A DNA stretch of 64,000 bases, taken from positions 21,651,470-21,715,469 of the forward strand of contig CALNVZ010000174.1 in NCBI GenBank assembly GCA_940671915.1, written 5' to 3'. This document shows positions 48,504-60,221 of this stretch, piece after piece; within the stretch, counting starts at the first letter, position 1, and every line of letters starts with the position of its first letter. Below the pieces are notes generated by a model. It was given only the letters and a program-made list of their open reading frames with translations. It did not search any database and was not told where the DNA came from. A program made the position numbers and the translations under genes. The DNA comes from Paracentrotus lividus (Eukaryota > Echinodermata > Echinoidea > Camarodonta > Echinidae).

Positions 48504-48707
48504 ATATGTAGGTTAAATAAAGTATTCGATCCTACTGAGAGAGTTTAATGCAGTTCATGCTTGCCCTGTTGTATGTGATAATTACATGGAGAAATTCTTC
48601 CCAAAATACACGTACATGCTACCATTGGTCAAATGAAATCATTATTAACGTTTCATACCAGACAAAGTTTCATAAAGCATGCTTTTCAGAAAATAGCACA
48701 TAATCCT

Positions 48708-48827
48708 TGGGATGATTCACTGACAGCTGAAATAAGCTATGGACCTATGGAAAGTAAACATGGCTATTGATCCTAAAATTGATTTTATCCCAGTTGGGAT
48801 TGATTTTAGCTGTAAGTGAATCACCCC
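48708..48827. mobile_element. Short MITE with GATGATTCACTGACAGCT ends
   Basis: GATGATTCACTGACAGCTG at the left pairs with AGCTGTAAGTGAATCACCCC at the right. About 120 bp. Confidence 0.7.
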
Positions 48828-49476
48828 TGGTCTAATAGTTATACAATTACATCATATTTGGTGGGGGTTGCAAATCATTTAGTTTAAATATTAAGTGCTT
48901 GTTCTTTGTTTGTAAGGTGGGCTAGTGTGTTGTGCAACCATATAGTGAATGTTATTTGCTGTAAGATGTGCTTATTGTGCAACCATATAGTGCAGATTAG
49001 GTCTATGTGCATTCTATTCTTTCCCAGCACCCTGCCCTAGGGATCAGTTTTTATTAGCATAGATTCTTAACATGTTTCAACTCAATTAAGCTGTAAATCT
49101 ACCTACGTTAAGGACAACAAATGTCTATGCCTCACCAAAATCATTGACTTGACAGTTTTGGCAGATCATGAACCTTTTTGAAGAGACAAATTATTGCATC
49201 TGACTGCGAGATGTGTTGGTGTTCTTGTACACGAAGGACTTATAAGAACTTCTGTGTGTTTTCATAGTCCTGATTGCACAAGTGATAATCACCTTATACA
49301 GGAGTCCTATTTTACATACTTACCTCCTGTCAAAGTCTATACCTTGATCATAAGACCATCACCTCAAATAGGCAATACAATGTCATAGTTCTAGTATCTA
49401 CTTGGTCTCAAAACGATTTCTTGAGACAAAGTCCTGGTCCTGCATTATAGTCCTAGTCCTGCAGTAAGACTTGGTC

Positions 49477-49667
49477 CTATATGGGACAGCACTTGGACTC
49501 TGCTTTCTTTCTCTGTCTCTGCTGCATAAGGAGTGCATCCTGCTGCCTCTTCTCCTTCATAGCTGTAAGGTAGTCCTGGTCTTGGTGTACTGAGATGTGT
49601 TCCTGGGGCTTCTGGCCCTCCGACGTCAGCTGTAGAATGGTTTCCACCAGGTAGGACATGGCATCAG
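49477..49667 (-). CDS. Last coding exon of an unrecognised gene
   Basis: After an excellent acceptor (TTTCCTTTCAG, 49678-49668) the frame reads DAMSYLVETILQL, then a Gln/Lys/Arg-rich helix, then KKAESKCCPI and TAG at 49479-49477. It starts in the middle of a codon, so the upstream exon ends in phase 1. The C-terminal CCPI has two adjacent cysteines four and three residues from the end, so lipid attachment is possible but not shown. Upstream exons must lie above 49668; I could not identify them. Function unknown. Confidence 0.6.
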
Positions 49668-52508
49668 CTGAAAGGAAACAGGCAGAAATATGGAATGGGA
49701 TTAATAGGAAATGTTGGACAATATCATGAGAGGTCTGGTATATATATATGGGTTCATCAGGTTTGAAATTTCAGACCCCTAAGATTTGAAAATGGACCAG
49801 TGTATAAAATTCCTCATAAACATTAATCTTGATTCCTGGGAAAAAGAAGCAGTGTTGAACTGTGTTACAGATTATGGAGAAGATTGGTTAATGTACAAGT
49901 ATACTACTGAAACTTACAACTACTGTAGGTCCTTGGCACTATGGAAATTACCTTGTTACATCAGGAATCTCTTTTCATCAGCGTAAAAAAGAGCAACATT
50001 TGAAAGAGCTGAGACCAGCAAAATTACCCCGTTATATCAAGAGCCTCAAAACAAGTTTCCACTGTAAAAACAGATTTTGTGAAATTGTTGTATTTGATGC
50101 ACAACAGGATACATTGATCAGTGTTAATTGTCACATCATAATGCTTGATATTGATATTGCATGTAGCTGCAATTGTAGTCTACCGTACTTCACAAAAACA
50201 TCAATACATGCGTTGACACAATGAGACAATCAATGTGGCAGTAAAATCAATGAACACTGTTAATATTTGACATTCATGAAATGAAATATTCAAGCACTCC
50301 ACTACAAAAAAACACATAGATATAAAAAAACAAAATAAAACAAAACAAATTATTATTTAGATGCAAGGGTTTTAGCGGCGCAGATATTTTTTGACGTCCT
50401 GCGAGGTCATTTCAGAGAGACAAAATATTTAATCTGATTTTTAATGTGTGTGCCTATGAAAACAGTTCAATATTATCCATATTGGATTCAATGAATATTT
50501 TGCCCCGCCCACAAGATCATCATCGGCCAATGAAATGAGTGTGGGCATACGGCTGACTTAAGAAATTGCAGTGCATAAGATTAGTTGCGCCTTTATTATG
50601 TGCGCGCCATGCAGCTTTGTGACGTCAGAATGAAATTGCACTGCGTATTAAAAATGCTTTTGACATATGGGAACTTCAAATTCATTACACCTTCAACTTC
50701 CATGCCTGTGGTGCACTTTACAAGACTGCTAGAAAAGGATGACAAGATTAAGATTTATAAATTTGTGGGGGTATCTAAATAATAATTATAATATTGGATG
50801 ATAAATTTTCGTTGGATATGTGGAATATTGTTACTCGCTGAAGAAAAATATCGGATTCGTCTCCTACTCATCCAATATTCTTCTTCAGCTTTTACAATAT
50901 TTCTACATATCCTACTCAAGGTCATCCAATATTCTCTAAGTAACATTGAGGTTATTGATATGTGGAAGATAATGTCATTCCCTTTATGTGCAAACATGTT
51001 AGAAGATCAATAGCTACAGATGTCTGTAAATTAAACTAAATTAAACTAATTAATGTTATCTATGTGTCCACATACTATTATCTTATGATTTGGTGCTTAT
51101 CATCAAATTTAAACAATGTTTTCCCCCCAAATACTTTATACCAATGTTCATGTTTGCATAGAAAAAGGAACAAATAATGTATTATAATTAAACTTGGTAG
51201 TTTTTAAATCGAATTCTGCTTTAGAAACTGATTGTGTCAATGTGGCAAAATAAACTTTTTTCTTCCAAAATGCAAATTTTTAATTAGTAAAAAAAAAAAT
51301 TGTAATGATTTGTTACCCACTTAACCAATTAACAACAAGAATCAGGTTCTTCCTGTATCTAACCTATGGAAATAAAAGAATTCTGTTGCAAACTGGTTAA
51401 AAAGTCTGTTTGTACAGTCTGTATCAAATAAATTTATCCATTTCCATGGGATACAAAGTGAAAAATATTTCTTTGTAGTATGAAGATTAACCATCTGCAA
51501 TTGTTTTCATCTCATGTTGCGCTTTAGATCTTTAGATTTTATTAATTTTCTAGAATCAAGAAAAATCCATTTTACACATGCCATGTCTATGGCTTTGTAG
51601 GTTTTGCACAGAAGAAGCGATTAATTTGGTGTTCCAAACAAAAGATTTGTGTAAATCCAATTCTCTCATCGTCACAAGAAATTATCATAACTTTTCTTTT
51701 TATAAAAAGCAAATCATATGAAATAAAGTCTATCAACAAGAACTTTTGGCTTAATTTGATACCACATACTACAATACACACAACGTTTCATATGTACCTA
51801 CATGTAGATTATTTTTCCCATTTGTACCATTTTTTAAAAATACAGTCTGTATACACTATCTAAAAAGATGAAAGGTTAGATAGAGTAACACGTATGTCCA
51901 TTCCTATTAAAAGTTGCTTTTAAGGTCATTAGAGTGTACTATAGTACAAAGTACGCCACCTTGAATCAGAATTAAAATACTTGCTTTGGATTAAAAGTAA
52001 CTTAACCCAACCGCTGTTATCACAGCACTGTGCTATATTTTCTTGATGTAGATATTATAAATGCACCTGAATCTTTTTTATTTGTAACCCTAATCTACAT
52101 GTATGTATTTCATTTTTCTTCATTATTTATCTTTCCTAAATTTCTTCCATACAGCAAACAAAATCAAATCACAGATTTTATTTTTCTCTTAAGAAATATG
52201 ACAGAAACGCAACATTTTGCAAAATATCTGTCTAACATACAATGGGTAGAACACATAATATACACCTGTAAAGAAGCAGTGGGGCACAATGGTGCATTCA
52301 GAGAGAGAAAAAAAAGTGCAGGCACAACACACCATAATGTTTACTAAAAACAGGAATTCAGGTATATGAAGTACAGCTTCAAATGCAAATTTATCACAAA
52401 GGTCTCTTTCTACATTTATATCATAATCATAATGTTGGAAAAGTAGTGAAAATTTTCCGCTCTAACTTGGTTATGAAATCATGGCATGTTTTATGAACAA
52501 GTAGGCGA
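49668..52508. other. Probable intron or intergenic DNA of the minus-strand gene
   Basis: No exon recognised. A 99-bp foldback lies at 50814-50912. AT-rich throughout. Confidence 0.35.
50814..50912. repeat. Foldback with ~43-bp imperfect arms
   Basis: GGATATGTGGAATATTGTTA pairs with the complement of ACAATATTTCTACATATCC. Inner GCTGAAGAA/TTCTTCAGC also pair. Confidence 0.75.
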
Positions 52509-52842
52509 TGTTGCACTACAAGTAGCTTGAGCTAAAAAATAGTGCGCTAATTGGTGGATCGATAAATAAACCTGTGCTGTACTAGCTCAAGCTTAGTTTT
52601 GCATGAACAACCCGACCTGACCTTGAACAAACAAGCCTGATATGTTTGGCGACTGGTAACTACCGCTAGTATATACACACACAGGTGCGTGATGGAATCG
52701 GACTCATCTCGAGCTAGTACAGCATACTATTTCATCCACAATAGCGAGCTATTTGAGAGAGAAGTCTGACCTCCTCTGATCAGGCTAATTCATCGGATCA
52801 CAAATAGCGCCCTATTTGAAATAGCTCAAGCTAGTGCAGCAC
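52509..52842. mobile_element. MITE with GCTTGAGCTA-type inverted ends
   Basis: Left TTGCACTACAAGTAGCTTGA with a right end reading TAGCTCAAGCTAGTGCAGC. AATAGTGCGCTA and TAGCGCCCTATT also pair. Several AGCTCAAGCT words occur in the interior. Confidence 0.7.
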
Positions 52843-52845
52843 TGC

Positions 52846-54042
52846 CTAGGGGGTGTTCAATGTCGATTTTAAACGGCAACATGAATCATGATACAAATGC
52901 AGATTTATAGAGGAACAAAATTCATGATCCCCCATTCCAGGTCGTAAAAGCAAACATCTGTCCGATCTCAATTCGGAGGAAAATCTAAACGCCGAAAAAG
53001 GTGCGTGTTGAAACACGATCAGCTTTGATTTTAGGACCTTCAGCATCGCGAATGCAACGAAATGCGACATTGAATGCAATTGAGTTTTCAAACGTCTTTA
53101 AATTTTGCCTCGCAGTGAAAAGAAAAGGCAGAAAACAAAAAATAACATAAGGAAAGAGAGAAAAATAATGAAAAATATAAGGAAATAGATGAAAACAATG
53201 AATAAGAAAAGCAAATAGATGAAAACAATAAATATCATTTAGGAAAGGCAGAAAACAATGACTAACATACATGTAAGGAAAAAGAAAAAAACCATGAATA
53301 ACATAAGCAAAATCATAAAAACAATAAATAACATAAAGAAATCAAAGAATAACATAGGGAAGGGCTGACATACAATGAATAACACAAGGACAGAGAAAAA
53401 TCATTTAAGAAAAGAGAGGGAAAAACCAATGAAAAACATAAGGAAATGCAGAAAAACAATGACTAACAATACGGAAGAGAAAAAACAATGAATAACAAGG
53501 AAAATCATAAAAACAATGAATAACATAAGAAAAGGGATAAAGACAAGGAATCAGGAAAGATGGAAAAACAATGTATATCATAATGAAAGGCATAACAATG
53601 AATAACAGAAAAAGAAAAAAAAATAACATATCAAGAAAATGGATAAAGAACAATGAATTAAGTAAGGAAAAAGAAGATGATAGATAAGTGAAATAAAGAA
53701 TAACATTAGGAAAGGCAAGGAAACAATAACATAAGGGAGGAGAGAAAAACAATGAATAACAAAATAAAAAGGTAAAAAAAAAATAAATAAAAAAAAAACA
53801 TTTAGTCAAACAAGGAAAGGGTAACAGAAAAGAGCATTACTTTTGGGGGATATGGAATTTAAAGACAATCATCATTGCAAAGTTGAGAGTGGGGAATTTA
53901 AAGACAATCCAGGTTTAATCAGCTTTAAATTTTCGAAACTGAAAAGTGCACCGCTGATCGTGTTTGTGTTCTGTAATTGCGTTTTGTATCATGATTCATG
54001 TTGCTCTTTAAATTTGAAAATGTAAATTCAACACACCCCTAG
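52846..54042. mobile_element. MITE with minisatellite core
   Basis: Ends CTAGGGGGTGTTCAA and its near-complement (TTCAACACACCCCTAG). The arms both contain the palindromic AACATGAATCATGATACAAA and AGTGCACC/GGTGCGTG-type segments. Between them, 53118-53825 is a purine-rich minisatellite. No ORF considered real. Confidence 0.75.
53118..53825. repeat. Minisatellite of ~25-35-bp units
   Basis: About two dozen imperfect units built on AACAATGAATAACATAAGG, AAGAGAGAAAAA and similar, strongly A/G-rich on the plus strand. The stop-free minus-strand frame (53405-53809) is an artefact of the repeat. Confidence 0.75.
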
Positions 54043-54345
54043 TGACATATGACAAAATGGAATCCCAGCATGGTTCAATGAATTTACAGGGTCGCTACAG
54101 TTTATGTATGGTTCGAGTGAATTCAAAAGAAAGAGGGTAGGGAGAAAGAGAGAGAAAGTGAGGGGGGGGGGAGAGATAAAGATGTATTAAGAGAAAATGG
54201 TATAAAATGATGAAGATGAAATATGAGCGAGAGAGAATGAGACAGAGAGAAAAGCACATGAAAGTGGCATTAAAACACTTTACATGATTGAGGTAAAAAG
54301 AAATAACAAGAGTGGAGGTAAAGTGTATAGTACATGTAGTTAATT

Positions 54346-54580
54346 TCACAACTCGTCGTAGGCTACGGGGCACGTGCTATAAACGTAGCCTGCGTTGCAT
54401 GTGCAATGCATGCACAGGTCGTTGGTCAATTTCTGCGATTCCTGCGTTTCTGTAGTAAGGGTATTGGAAAAACTTCCTGCACATCGTACATGCAACGTGC
54501 CTCCGAAGTACCTGCGCTGGACGATTTTTCTACGAAATCCATCGTAGGGAGTTGCACGTCGAAGGTACGGCGAGTTGTGA
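54346..54580. mobile_element. GC-richer TIR element
   Basis: TCACAACTCGTCGTA at the left, TACGGCGAGTTGTGA at the right. The interior has GCATGTGCAATGCATGCAC and GTACATGCAACGTGC words. About 235 bp. Confidence 0.65.
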
Positions 54581-54964
54581 CCGCCGCATTAGGCACATTG
54601 ACTTCACACATGGTTGACAGTTCTGAGTGATTAAATATGACATGTTCTAAGAGGTGACATAATGAGGACAGTCTGGATTGGGTCAAAGCACAAAGACTAC
54701 GGGAGGTTTAGAGATAATCCCTGATTCTATCTCAAACTCTATTCAAAATTTGAATTTCCAAGAATGTAATATATCTAATACATATTCCTGAAATCAACGA
54801 AATGGTTTTTATCGTCTAATTACGAGTGGAGTCTATTACATACAAATGTCACAATTGATTTGGTTTTGTATTAAAAAAAATATATATATTATATTATTTT
54901 ATTCTTTCACTTTGCTTTGGTTTATTAAAAAAAAAAAAATTTCTTGTAATTATTATTTTTGAAT

Positions 54965-56703
54965 GATTACTATCAAATGATATATATGTGACTTGTATTT
55001 ATCATGGCATATCCTGGGGCCGTATTCTGAAACATATCTTAAGATAAATATTCTTGTATCTTAGAGTTAAGACAAAATTCGTATTCCGAAAATTATCTTA
55101 TCTTTTCTTGTAAGTTTGCTGAGCGCGCATGATGTCAGAGCTGTTTTGCGTAAAGTTAAACATGACGCATAAAAATCTCTGTGCCAAAGATAAAATCTTG
55201 AGATAATAGCTTTTCTGAAAATTATCTTATCTATATCTTAACTACCTTGGCAACAACAAGAAAATTTACAAGAGGTAGGGGGCTATTGTATCTCAATGAT
55301 AACTGCGAATTTGCCCTAATTAATCTTTTAGTAAGGGGAAAAAACAGGCCTACATAAGAAACACCCCGAAGAAATTAGAGTCGAGTTTGCTTATTTGTTG
55401 CGATTTTGCTTATTTGTTGCAATTTATGACCTCATTCGAAATGATACACATTTTCATTTTATGGGCTTTTTTGTTGAGCAAACCCAGAAGAAACGTCACA
55501 ATAGAATCAATTTTATGTCATAAAGAAAATTTAGCTTGCAGACGCAAGCGCCCAAATCGCGCAAGATTAATTACGCCTAATGTTGATGGTACGCAGAGCG
55601 CATCTTATTTTCTTTTTAAAGAAGGGGCACTTCTATTGGTTGACCCAAGTATTTAAAACCTTCAATGATTCGATGATGATAAAAAATTGGGTGTTACCAG
55701 GGCGTGACACAGATAATATAAGGGTGGTACTTAGAGAGATAAGATAATTTTCGGAATACGTCTTAAGGATTATGTTAGCAGTCTATTATCTTTTGAGATA
55801 AGATAAAAGATAAGATAAAAGATAAGACAGTTTTCAGAATACCGGCCCAGTTTCATCGTCTTTTTTTTTCTTCAAAGCCTACAGGCCAATAAAAATTTAA
55901 TTTCCTCAAAGAGATCTTGTTTTGTTCGCTCATCCAATTAGGAGTAGAAAACATCCTTAAAATAAAGAGTGCCTCAGCAGATACAGCCAGGGAAATAATT
56001 AGTGAAGCCCTCAAGCTCAAAGAGACTTCATATAATGAAGTGAAACATGTCACAAAGGGCAGTCAGTAATCATCAAGAAAAGACTTAAAGTGTCTATGCG
56101 TTTAATTCGATTTGTTCATATCTTTTCCATGAGACATTCAAAGCCAGAGACCCCAGGGCCCTGAAACGTAAAGAATTATAGTCACTTGCAAATCGATAGC
56201 AGCCAATCAGAACCCTTGTTGCATGGACTTCTTGAAAAAACATGCCAATTCCATCCAGAGATACTTCACTGACCTGTACTAACATGGTGCCAGCAGGGAC
56301 GATTTCATTAAGAGCTTTACATCTAGGCTTATATCACCGGTAAAGTTATTTGAAAGTAATTTTTTGTAACAACAAACCGGTTATAGCCAACCGACACATC
56401 TGCTGTGGCAGAACACGCTTGGGAGAAACAACACCGCCCCGACTGGGATGGTGTACATTGCATTGCCAAAAAGAGACATTGGTATACATGCAGGATTAAG
56501 GAGGCTATTAGCATACGTCTTTGTCCTAACAACTTTAACAGAGACAGCGGGATCGACATCCCCGAATTTTCTGACGGCACAATACCCCCTTACCTGGCAG
56601 TGCACGCCAACCCGATCTTCCCTGGGCCCTAGCGAGGGACCGCCCCGATCTTCCCCGGCCCATAGCAAGGTACCGATCAGCTAGCCAATCCCTGCCCACG
56701 GGA
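54965..56703 (+). mobile_element. Penelope-like 3' region, copy 1 (carries inserted MITE)
   Basis: Direct duplicate of 57222-58104, with a MITE at 55014-55850. Near the 3' end the plus frame (around 56395-56580) reads SAVAEHAWE, RIKEAI and RLCPNNFNRDSGIDIPE, the C-terminal part of the GIY-YIG endonuclease region of Penelope-like retroelements. It then ends in GC-rich repeats of CCTAGCGAGGGACCG type. Truncated and dead. Confidence 0.7.
55014..55850. mobile_element. MITE with CTGGGGCCGTATTCTGAAA ends
   Basis: Left end CTGGGGCCGTATTCTGAAA, right end the complement of CTGGGCCGGTATTCTGAAAA. Both arms are full of TATCTTAAGATA-type words. Absent from the duplicate at 57222, where the flanks are contiguous, so its limits are defined by comparison. 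Confidence 0.9.
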
Positions 56704-56710
56704 TTAACTC

Positions 56711-56962
56711 TAACCCTACAAAAGTATAAATTTTCTGAAAGGAAATGTCCTGTAGATTTAAAAAATGCCATCCTCTACAATGTAGGGTGAAGTAGCAACA
56801 TATTTTGATTAAAATATTAAATTTTTGGGGGCCCTAATTTTTTTTTTTACTACAGCCCCCAATATTTTTTCTCCCTTTGATCCAGGTCGTAATTGCTCAT
56901 CATATTTGAATAGCTCTTGAAATTTCCTTTCAGAAAATATATAGTTGTAGGGGGGTTTCTTC
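56711..56962. mobile_element. MITE with CCCTACAAAAGTATA ends
   Basis: CCCTACAAAAGTATAAATTT at the left pairs with the complement of the right arm ending GTTGTAGGGGG. Both arms have TTTTCTGAAAGGAAAT. It lies between the two Penelope-like copies. Confidence 0.65.
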
Positions 56963-57007
56963 ATTTAATAAAAAAATTCTTAACCATAAAAGGGCCCAAA
57001 TATTTTG

Positions 57008-57205
57008 GTCAACCTGGGCCAAGGAGGGGGCTGCCCCCTCCTCAAGATCTCGGCCATGGTGGGGCCAAAGTTTATAAAAACTTGCACGTAGGTGAGCTAT
57101 CATATGATGAAGAAGCTCACAAATTTTCAGGCCCCTATCTCAAGTAATCTTTGAGTTATCTGCAGGAGCTAAATTAGCCCCTCCCCCCCTGGGCTATATG
57201 TTTTC
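57008..57205. repeat. G/C-rich element sharing AGATCTCGGCCA with the piggyBac-like MITE
   Basis: Ends near CCTGGGCCAAGGAGGGGGCT and its near-complement (AGCCCCTCCCCCCCTGGGC). AAGATCTCGGCCATGG resembles AAGATCTCGGCCACGG at 3244-3259, at the same distance from the end. Confidence 0.5.
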
Positions 57206-57221
57206 AAAAAGAGCACGGGCA

Positions 57222-58104
57222 GATTACTATCAAATGAAATATATGTGACTTGCATTTATCATGGCATATCCCGTTTCATCGTTTTTTTTTTTTCAAAGCC
57301 TACAGGCCAATAAAAATTTAATTTCCTCAAAGAGATCTTGTTCGCTCATCCAATTAGGAGTAGAAAACATCCTTAAAATAAAGAGCGCCTCAGCAGATAC
57401 AGCCAGGGAAATAATTAGTGAAGCCCTCAAGCTCAAAGAGACTTCATATAATGAAGTGAAACATGTCACAAAGGGCAGTCAGTAATCATCAAGAAAAAAC
57501 TTTAACTGTCTATGCCTTTAATTGGATTTGTTGATATCTTTTCCATGAGACATTTAAAGCCAGAGACCCCAGGGCCCTGAAACTTAAAGAATTATAGTCA
57601 CTTGCAAATCGATAGCAGCCAATCAGAACCCTTGTTGCATGGACTTTTGAAAAAACATGCCAATTCCATCCAGAGATACTTCACTGACCTGTACTAACAT
57701 GGTGCCAACAGGGACGATTTCATTAAGAGCTTTACATCTAGGCTTATATCACCAGTAATTTTTTGTAACAACAAACCGGTTACAGCCAACCGACACATCT
57801 GCTGTGGCAGAACATGCTTGGGAGAAGCAACACCGCCCCGATTGGGATGGTGTACATTGCATTGCCAAAAAGAGACATTGGTATACACGCAGGATTAAGG
57901 AGGCTATTAGCACATTACGTCTTTGTCCTAACAACTTTAACAGAGACAGCAGGATCGACATCCCTGATTTCTGACGGCACAATACCCCCTCTTACCTGGC
58001 AGTGCATGCCGACCCGATCTTCCCCGGGCCCTAGCGAGGGACTGCCCCGATCTTCCCCGGCCCCTAGCAAGGTACCGATCAGCTAGCCAATCCCTGTCCA
58101 CGGG
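57222..58104 (+). mobile_element. Penelope-like 3' region, copy 2
   Basis: Second copy, without the MITE. The same GIY-YIG-domain remnants are seen (57785-57975), with one codon inserted after KEAIS and a stop just after IDIPDF. The 5' part carries the frame ending KHVTKGSQ (57261-57485), unknown in function and also present in copy 1. Confidence 0.7.
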
Positions 58105-58340
58105 GAGCTAGCGAGCCCACCATTGTCTAATTTGCATACTGATTCCCGCCCGCACCATCGGCGCACTGATTGGTGAACGCCCGACCAATCACGCAGCGGC
58201 TTAACGCCCTCCTATTGTTTTGCGTTTGGTGCATTGGATCATCGGGATTCGTATAAATAGATTATGTTTTCTGATGATTTTCTTCAGAGTTGCAGCAGCA
58301 CTCCCAAGCTCGTGAACTTGTGAGTCACGAATTTCCTAGA
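58105..58340 (+). promoter_or_regulatory. Compact TATA/CCAAT promoter-like region
   Basis: A GATTGG and a CCAATC box lie within 58165-58195, an ATTGG at 58231-58238, and TATAAATA at 58251-58258. Downstream is CTTCAGAGTTGCAGCAGCAC. It follows the Penelope-like copy directly, and such promoters are typical of that family's leader, so it more probably belongs to the element than to a host gene. Confidence 0.5.
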
Positions 58341-58640
58341 AAGCTAGTGAATACTTTTTGCGAGAATGATCACAAATTTCCTTGTTGACCATAGTAAATT
58401 GCGACACAAATGAATACCATCTAACGATTAATTTTTTGTTGTTACACAAGAATTTTCATATAATATTCTTGTGGGGCTTCTGCATGGTGACAAACGATAA
58501 AGCAATAGACAATAGAGACTGAAGAGGTATGACAGATAGAAAGGGAATATACATGTAAGTGGCAGATAAAAGTGATTCGGCCATGTCGCGATCCATAGTC
58601 GGTTCTGTTTTCTACTGAATGTGTATCCTCTCTAATCCAG

Positions 58641-58700
58641 CAAGTGAATTTCTTTGCTCTTCTTCGAGTTGATGGAGCGCCACTTGGTGGCAGAGAAGTG
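58641..58700 (+). CDS. Orphan exon, product unknown
   Basis: A 60-nt open segment between a strong acceptor (TCCTCTCTAATCCAG) and a perfect donor (GTG|GTAAGTGC). It reads VNFFALLRVDGAPLGGREV in phase 0 with no stop. Could be an internal exon of a plus-strand gene whose other exons are unseen, or part of an element. No family recognised. Confidence 0.35.
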
Positions 58701-58831
58701 GTAAGTGCTAAATGAAGTTGAGAAACACTCTTCAATTTTGTTAATGTTTTATTCATTTCTATCTACGTAAGAATTCTACTCAATCAGCAAGGAATATCAA
58801 AACTAACTAGAGGGGCCGTCAAAGGCGGCAG

Positions 58832-59090
58832 ACCCACGCCTTGGTGGCGCTGCAGAGTAGTTGTAATACTATACTATGGGGTCAAAACTGAAATCTACAA
58901 AGAATCTGCAGGGATCAACCAATCATCACCTAAATCTAATCGATTCTTTCCTTTCACTATCCAAACAATCCCTGAAAATTTGGTGCAAATCCGTTCACTC
59001 GTTCTCTAGTTATCTTGTACAAAAACAAACAAACATACGGAACCGGAACCCTTTACAATACCCTGCCGATTTCATCGGCGTGTGGGTAAT
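58832..59090. repeat. 260-bp repeat, copy 1
   Basis: Matches 60222-60484 over CAGAGTAGTTGTAATACTAT, GGGATCAACCAATCATCACC, CGTTCTCTAGTTATCTTGTA and ATTTCATCGGCGTG. The ends ACCCACGCC and GGCGTGTGGGT form a short inverted pair. A SINE or MITE. Confidence 0.8.
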
Positions 59091-59227
59091 GATGTAGCGT
59101 CGCTCGGCTCGCACTCAGCTGAGCTGATGCAGTAATTCGCTCACCCATTTCACAATGCATTATGTAGACTCTATGTAGGAAAGCCGAATTTACGTAAATT
59201 TTTACCTTTTTTCATGATTAATATAGA

Positions 59228-59392
59228 TATAGTGAATGCCATGAGGGGCAATAGTTGTTTCTAAAGCTCGAGGGGGCCCTCCATCCAGCTATGACCCCGA
59301 GGCTTGCCGAGGGGTCATAGCTGGATGGAAGGCCCCCGAGAGCCTTTAGAAACAACTATGCCCCGAATATTAAGGCAGTCACTATATATTTT
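59228..59392. repeat. Long foldback with GC-rich centre
   Basis: Arms of about 53 bp (59245-59297 with 59312-59364) pair through ATAGTTGTTTCTAAAGC, GGGGGCC and CCATCCAGCTATGACCCC. The outer ATATAGTGA words also pair. A degraded half-copy lies at 59455-59515. Confidence 0.8.
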
Positions 59393-60221
59393 ATATAACG
59401 AAGAAAAACTCTGACATGTTTTGTTTTTCTCCGGTCATACGTCCATTTAGCTGAGGGGTCATAGTAGGATGGAAGGCCCCCCAGTCGAGGCTTTAAAAAC
59501 AACTACAGTGTATGCCTAGCATACTGAACAAAACAAAAACAAAAACATGAATCAATGAAAGGTTCTGATACTTACCAAATATAATAAATACATTGTAGTC
59601 TATACATTTCAAAATCCTTCACAACGGTGTCTGCGCTCGCACAAAACACGGATTGACTGCCGTTGAAAAGATGACTATTGAAAACGACTATTGAACGATG
59701 ACTATTGAACGCTCAGCCTCCCTGGCCAGCCCTGGCTAAAACTATGACCAGACTTTTGACCAATCAGAGGACAGGATTATTCAACATTCTTAGCATGAGT
59801 TATATAAACACGAATATTGATACCCGATGACTCTTTTTGCATAGATAGTTGTTGAACATGACTTTGCAATGGTTTTTGCATGTCTATCGTAGTTATAAAG
59901 TCCCTTTTAGGCGCGTATGGTGATGATTTCGATTTTACCTGAATGCACGTGTGATTGCAAGTTCGATATGTACACAAAGAGCGTCGATGTACAAAGATTC
60001 ATTACCTTGCATTCGTCGTATGGATGGTTTCTCGCACACGACATACATAGATTGCGAGTGCAGGCTTGGGCCACGGCAAAATCTTGTCGATCCTCACCGC
60101 GTGTTGCTTCCGTGCATGCGAGTTCTGTGCATGACAAACTTTCGCAGGGAGGTGAAATGGCTCATGGCACTGCGCGCTGTCATCCGCTGTGCATGAGAGG
60201 TGGCTGTTCTCTCGAATTGAT
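59393..60221. other. Non-coding stretch between the two 260-bp repeats
   Basis: A GC-richer part at 59910-60220 has a 118-codon plus frame and overlapping minus frames. None has any family feature, and it contains no typical exon borders. Confidence 0.35.

Larger units (their letters stand above)
45814..49476. other. AT-rich non-coding stretch, possibly 3' UTR of the minus-strand gene
   Basis: No gene recognised. Two inverted-repeat elements (48256-48503 and 48708-48827) lie inside. The DNA directly downstream of the minus-strand stop at 49477 has a run of AGGACTAGGACT-type words. Confidence 0.4.

Noticed and set aside
53405-53809. 134-codon Phe-rich minus frame
   Set aside because: Stop-free only because the minisatellite lacks T-A-rich stop words in that frame. 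No protein features beyond hydrophobic bias.
53118-53825. CRISPR-like spaced repeats
   Set aside because: Units are imperfect, adjoining and without unique spacers. It is a eukaryotic minisatellite within a MITE.
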